Assembly (NCBI GenBank): GCA_011192085.1
Contig: DUEQ01000304.1
Coordinates: 1-13,815 of the forward strand
Length of the DNA: 13,815 nucleotides
From: Caldilineae bacterium
GTDB lineage: Bacteria; Chloroflexota; Anaerolineae; J102
Direction of reading: 5' to 3'
A program made the translations under genes and the position numbers. Shown here piece after piece: positions 12,769 to 13,815 of this stretch. Numbering within the stretch: position 1 is the stretch's first letter; each line of letters opens with the position of its first letter. The notes beneath the pieces are model-generated. The model made no database searches. It was not told where the DNA came from and saw only the letters and a program-made list of their open reading frames with translations.

Positions 12769-13815
12769 TTAGTCCCGGCGCTCGACCTTGATTTTGCCGT
12801 CAATGATGTCCTGCTTGATCTCGGCCAGTTTCGCCCGGACGTTATCCGGTATCTTGTCGCCCATTACGGACATATCGGTGATGTCCATGACACCACTCGC
12901 CAGACCGTACTTGATCTCACCGGGGGTGAACTCGCCGTTCACCTCGCGCTTGATGACGTCGTAGACGGCCAGATCGGTGTGCTTGAGCACAGAGGTCAGG
13001 ATGTGCCCCGGCACCTCGTTATCCCAGTTTATGTCGGTGCCAATGGCATACAGCCCCGTCTCCTGCACCGCCTCGAAGACCCCGTGGTCGCCGAAAGCGC
13101 CGCACACAGAGTAGACAATGTCCACATTCTGGTTCTGGAACATGCCCAGCGCCAACTCCTTGGACTTGGCCGGATCGCGGAAGGAACCAACGTAAGCCAC
13201 CTCGACCTTGACGTCGGGGTCAATGTAGGCCGCTCCCTGCTCCAACCCACCCAGGAATCTGTGAATCACAGGGATGTCCATACCGCCGACGAAGCCGATC
13301 ACCTTGTCCTCGTTGATCCCTTCGAGGTCGGTGTAGGTGGTCATCATGGCCGCCAATGCGCCGGCGAGGAAGGTGCCTTCCTGCTCCTGGGAGATCAACC
13401 CCACCACGTTATCGCCACCGGTGTAGGCATCCACCAGCGCAAAGTGTGTGTCGGGGAACTCAGGGGCAACGTGGGCCACGGCGTCCTGCATGGTCGAGCC
13501 TACCCCGATCACCAGGTCATAGCCTTCCTGGGCAGCGGTGCGCACGTTGCGCTCCCACTCTTCGGGGACCTCGCTTTCCAACACCTTAGGTTCCAACCCA
13601 AAGTCCGCACACGCCTTTTTGTAGCCCTGTCCAGCCAAGTACATGAAACCTTCTGTCCCGATCCGGCCGGCAGGCACTAGAGCCACACGGATCTTGGGTA
13701 CAGGTGTAGCAGTGGGTTCCTTCATGGGGGCTGACGTGGGTGCCGGCGCTATCCCTTGGCAGCCCGACAAGACCACAGTAGATACCAACAGAAACGGTAT
13801 AACCAACTTGATCCA
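12769..13815 (-). CDS. BMP/PnrA-family substrate-binding lipoprotein (5' end at or beyond window edge)
   Basis: Extracytoplasmic lipoprotein that captures the solute for the ABC importer; characterised relatives (PnrA/TmpC, YufN) bind purine nucleosides. The reading frame is open to the window edge and reads WIKLVIPFLLVSTVVLSGCQG. This is a lipoprotein signal with lipobox LSGC, so the lipid-modified Cys is residue 16 from the TTG at 13806. The start is probably just outside the window, because TTG at 13806 would leave out the positively charged Lys. A Pro/Thr-rich linker follows (APAPTSAPMKEPTATPVP), then the periplasmic-binding fold from IRVALVPAG to the C-terminus. Conserved parts include MQDAVAHVAPEFPDTHFALVD and TSVLKHTDLAVYDVI. 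The N-terminal ligand motif is unusual: GTEGFMY instead of the common D-x-SFNQ. As the first visible gene it probably leads the operon. No promoter can be seen here. Confidence 0.92.
   Translation of the reverse strand, partial: WIKLVIPFLLVSTVVLSGCQGIAPAPTSAPMKEPTATPVPKIRVALVPAGRIGTEGFMYLAGQGYKKACADFGLEPKVLESEVPEEWERNVRTAAQEGYDLVIGVGSTMQDAVAHVAPEFPDTHFALVDAYTGGDNVVGLISQEQEGTFLAGALAAMMTTYTDLEGINEDKVIGFVGGMDIPVIHRFLGGLEQGAAYIDPDVKVEVAYVGSFRDPAKSKELALGMFQNQNVDIVYSVCGAFGDHGVFEAVQETGLYAIGTDINWDNEVPGHILTSVLKHTDLAVYDVIKREVNGEFTPGEIKYGLASGVMDITDMSVMGDKIPDNVRAKLAEIKQDIIDGKIKVERRD

Noticed and set aside
12661..13680. Plus-strand open frame opposite the binding-protein gene
   Set aside because: Antisense shadow with no recognisable domain, opposite a clear lipoprotein gene.

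Overview
The window looks like part of a chromosome from a GC-rich anaerobic bacterium, most plausibly a Chloroflexota (Anaerolineae-like) lineage. This is an inference. It rests on high GC, a Pro/Thr-rich linker behind the lipobox of the binding protein, an aldehyde:ferredoxin oxidoreductase next to a FAD-less molybdenum hydroxylase (anaerobic, ferredoxin-centred redox), and several short dispersed-type intergenic repeats. No rRNA, tRNA, CRISPR array, transposase or phage gene was seen.

All nine supported genes lie on the minus strand, closely packed, and read from right to left. First comes an import module: a BMP/PnrA-family lipoprotein (13815-12769, its start just outside the window), a double-domain ABC ATPase (12687-11173) and two membrane permeases (11151-10072 and 10093-9131). 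Then come the enzymes: an amidohydrolase of the aminohydrolase/deaminase type (9105-7666), a tungsten-type aldehyde:ferredoxin oxidoreductase (7620-5797) with a four-cluster ferredoxin (5769-5386), a fused [2Fe-2S]/molybdopterin xanthine-dehydrogenase-family hydroxylase (5287-2486), a PreA-like flavin/iron-sulfur protein (2410-1313) and a D-hydantoinase/dihydropyrimidinase (1264-1, cut by the window edge).

Taken together this reads as one catabolic unit for a nucleoside, a nucleobase or a related cyclic amide: import by the BMP/ABC system, hydrolytic deamination by the amidohydrolase, ring hydroxylation by the Mo enzyme, a flavin/Fe-S redox step, and ring opening by the hydantoinase. The AOR and ferredoxin could oxidise a downstream aldehyde or carry low-potential electrons. 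The gene families are secure. The pathway, substrate and order of steps are inferred. No FAD subunit, NAD(P)H-linked PreT-like partner, regulator or cofactor gene is visible.

Two things stand out. First, several enzymes lack residues expected for textbook members: the PreA-like protein has no catalytic Cys loop and has lost the substrate-binding asparagines, the amidohydrolase lacks the usual HxxE glutamate, and the binding protein lacks the usual D-x-SFN motif. Second, six spacers between genes each carry a short repeat or hairpin at or just behind the upstream stop codon: two arrays of an 8-bp unit, one array of a 7-bp unit, one CGCAGAT element and two perfect inverted repeats. In three of these the TGA stop itself lies inside the repeat. 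The tight junctions within the transporter and from the second permease to the amidohydrolase have none.
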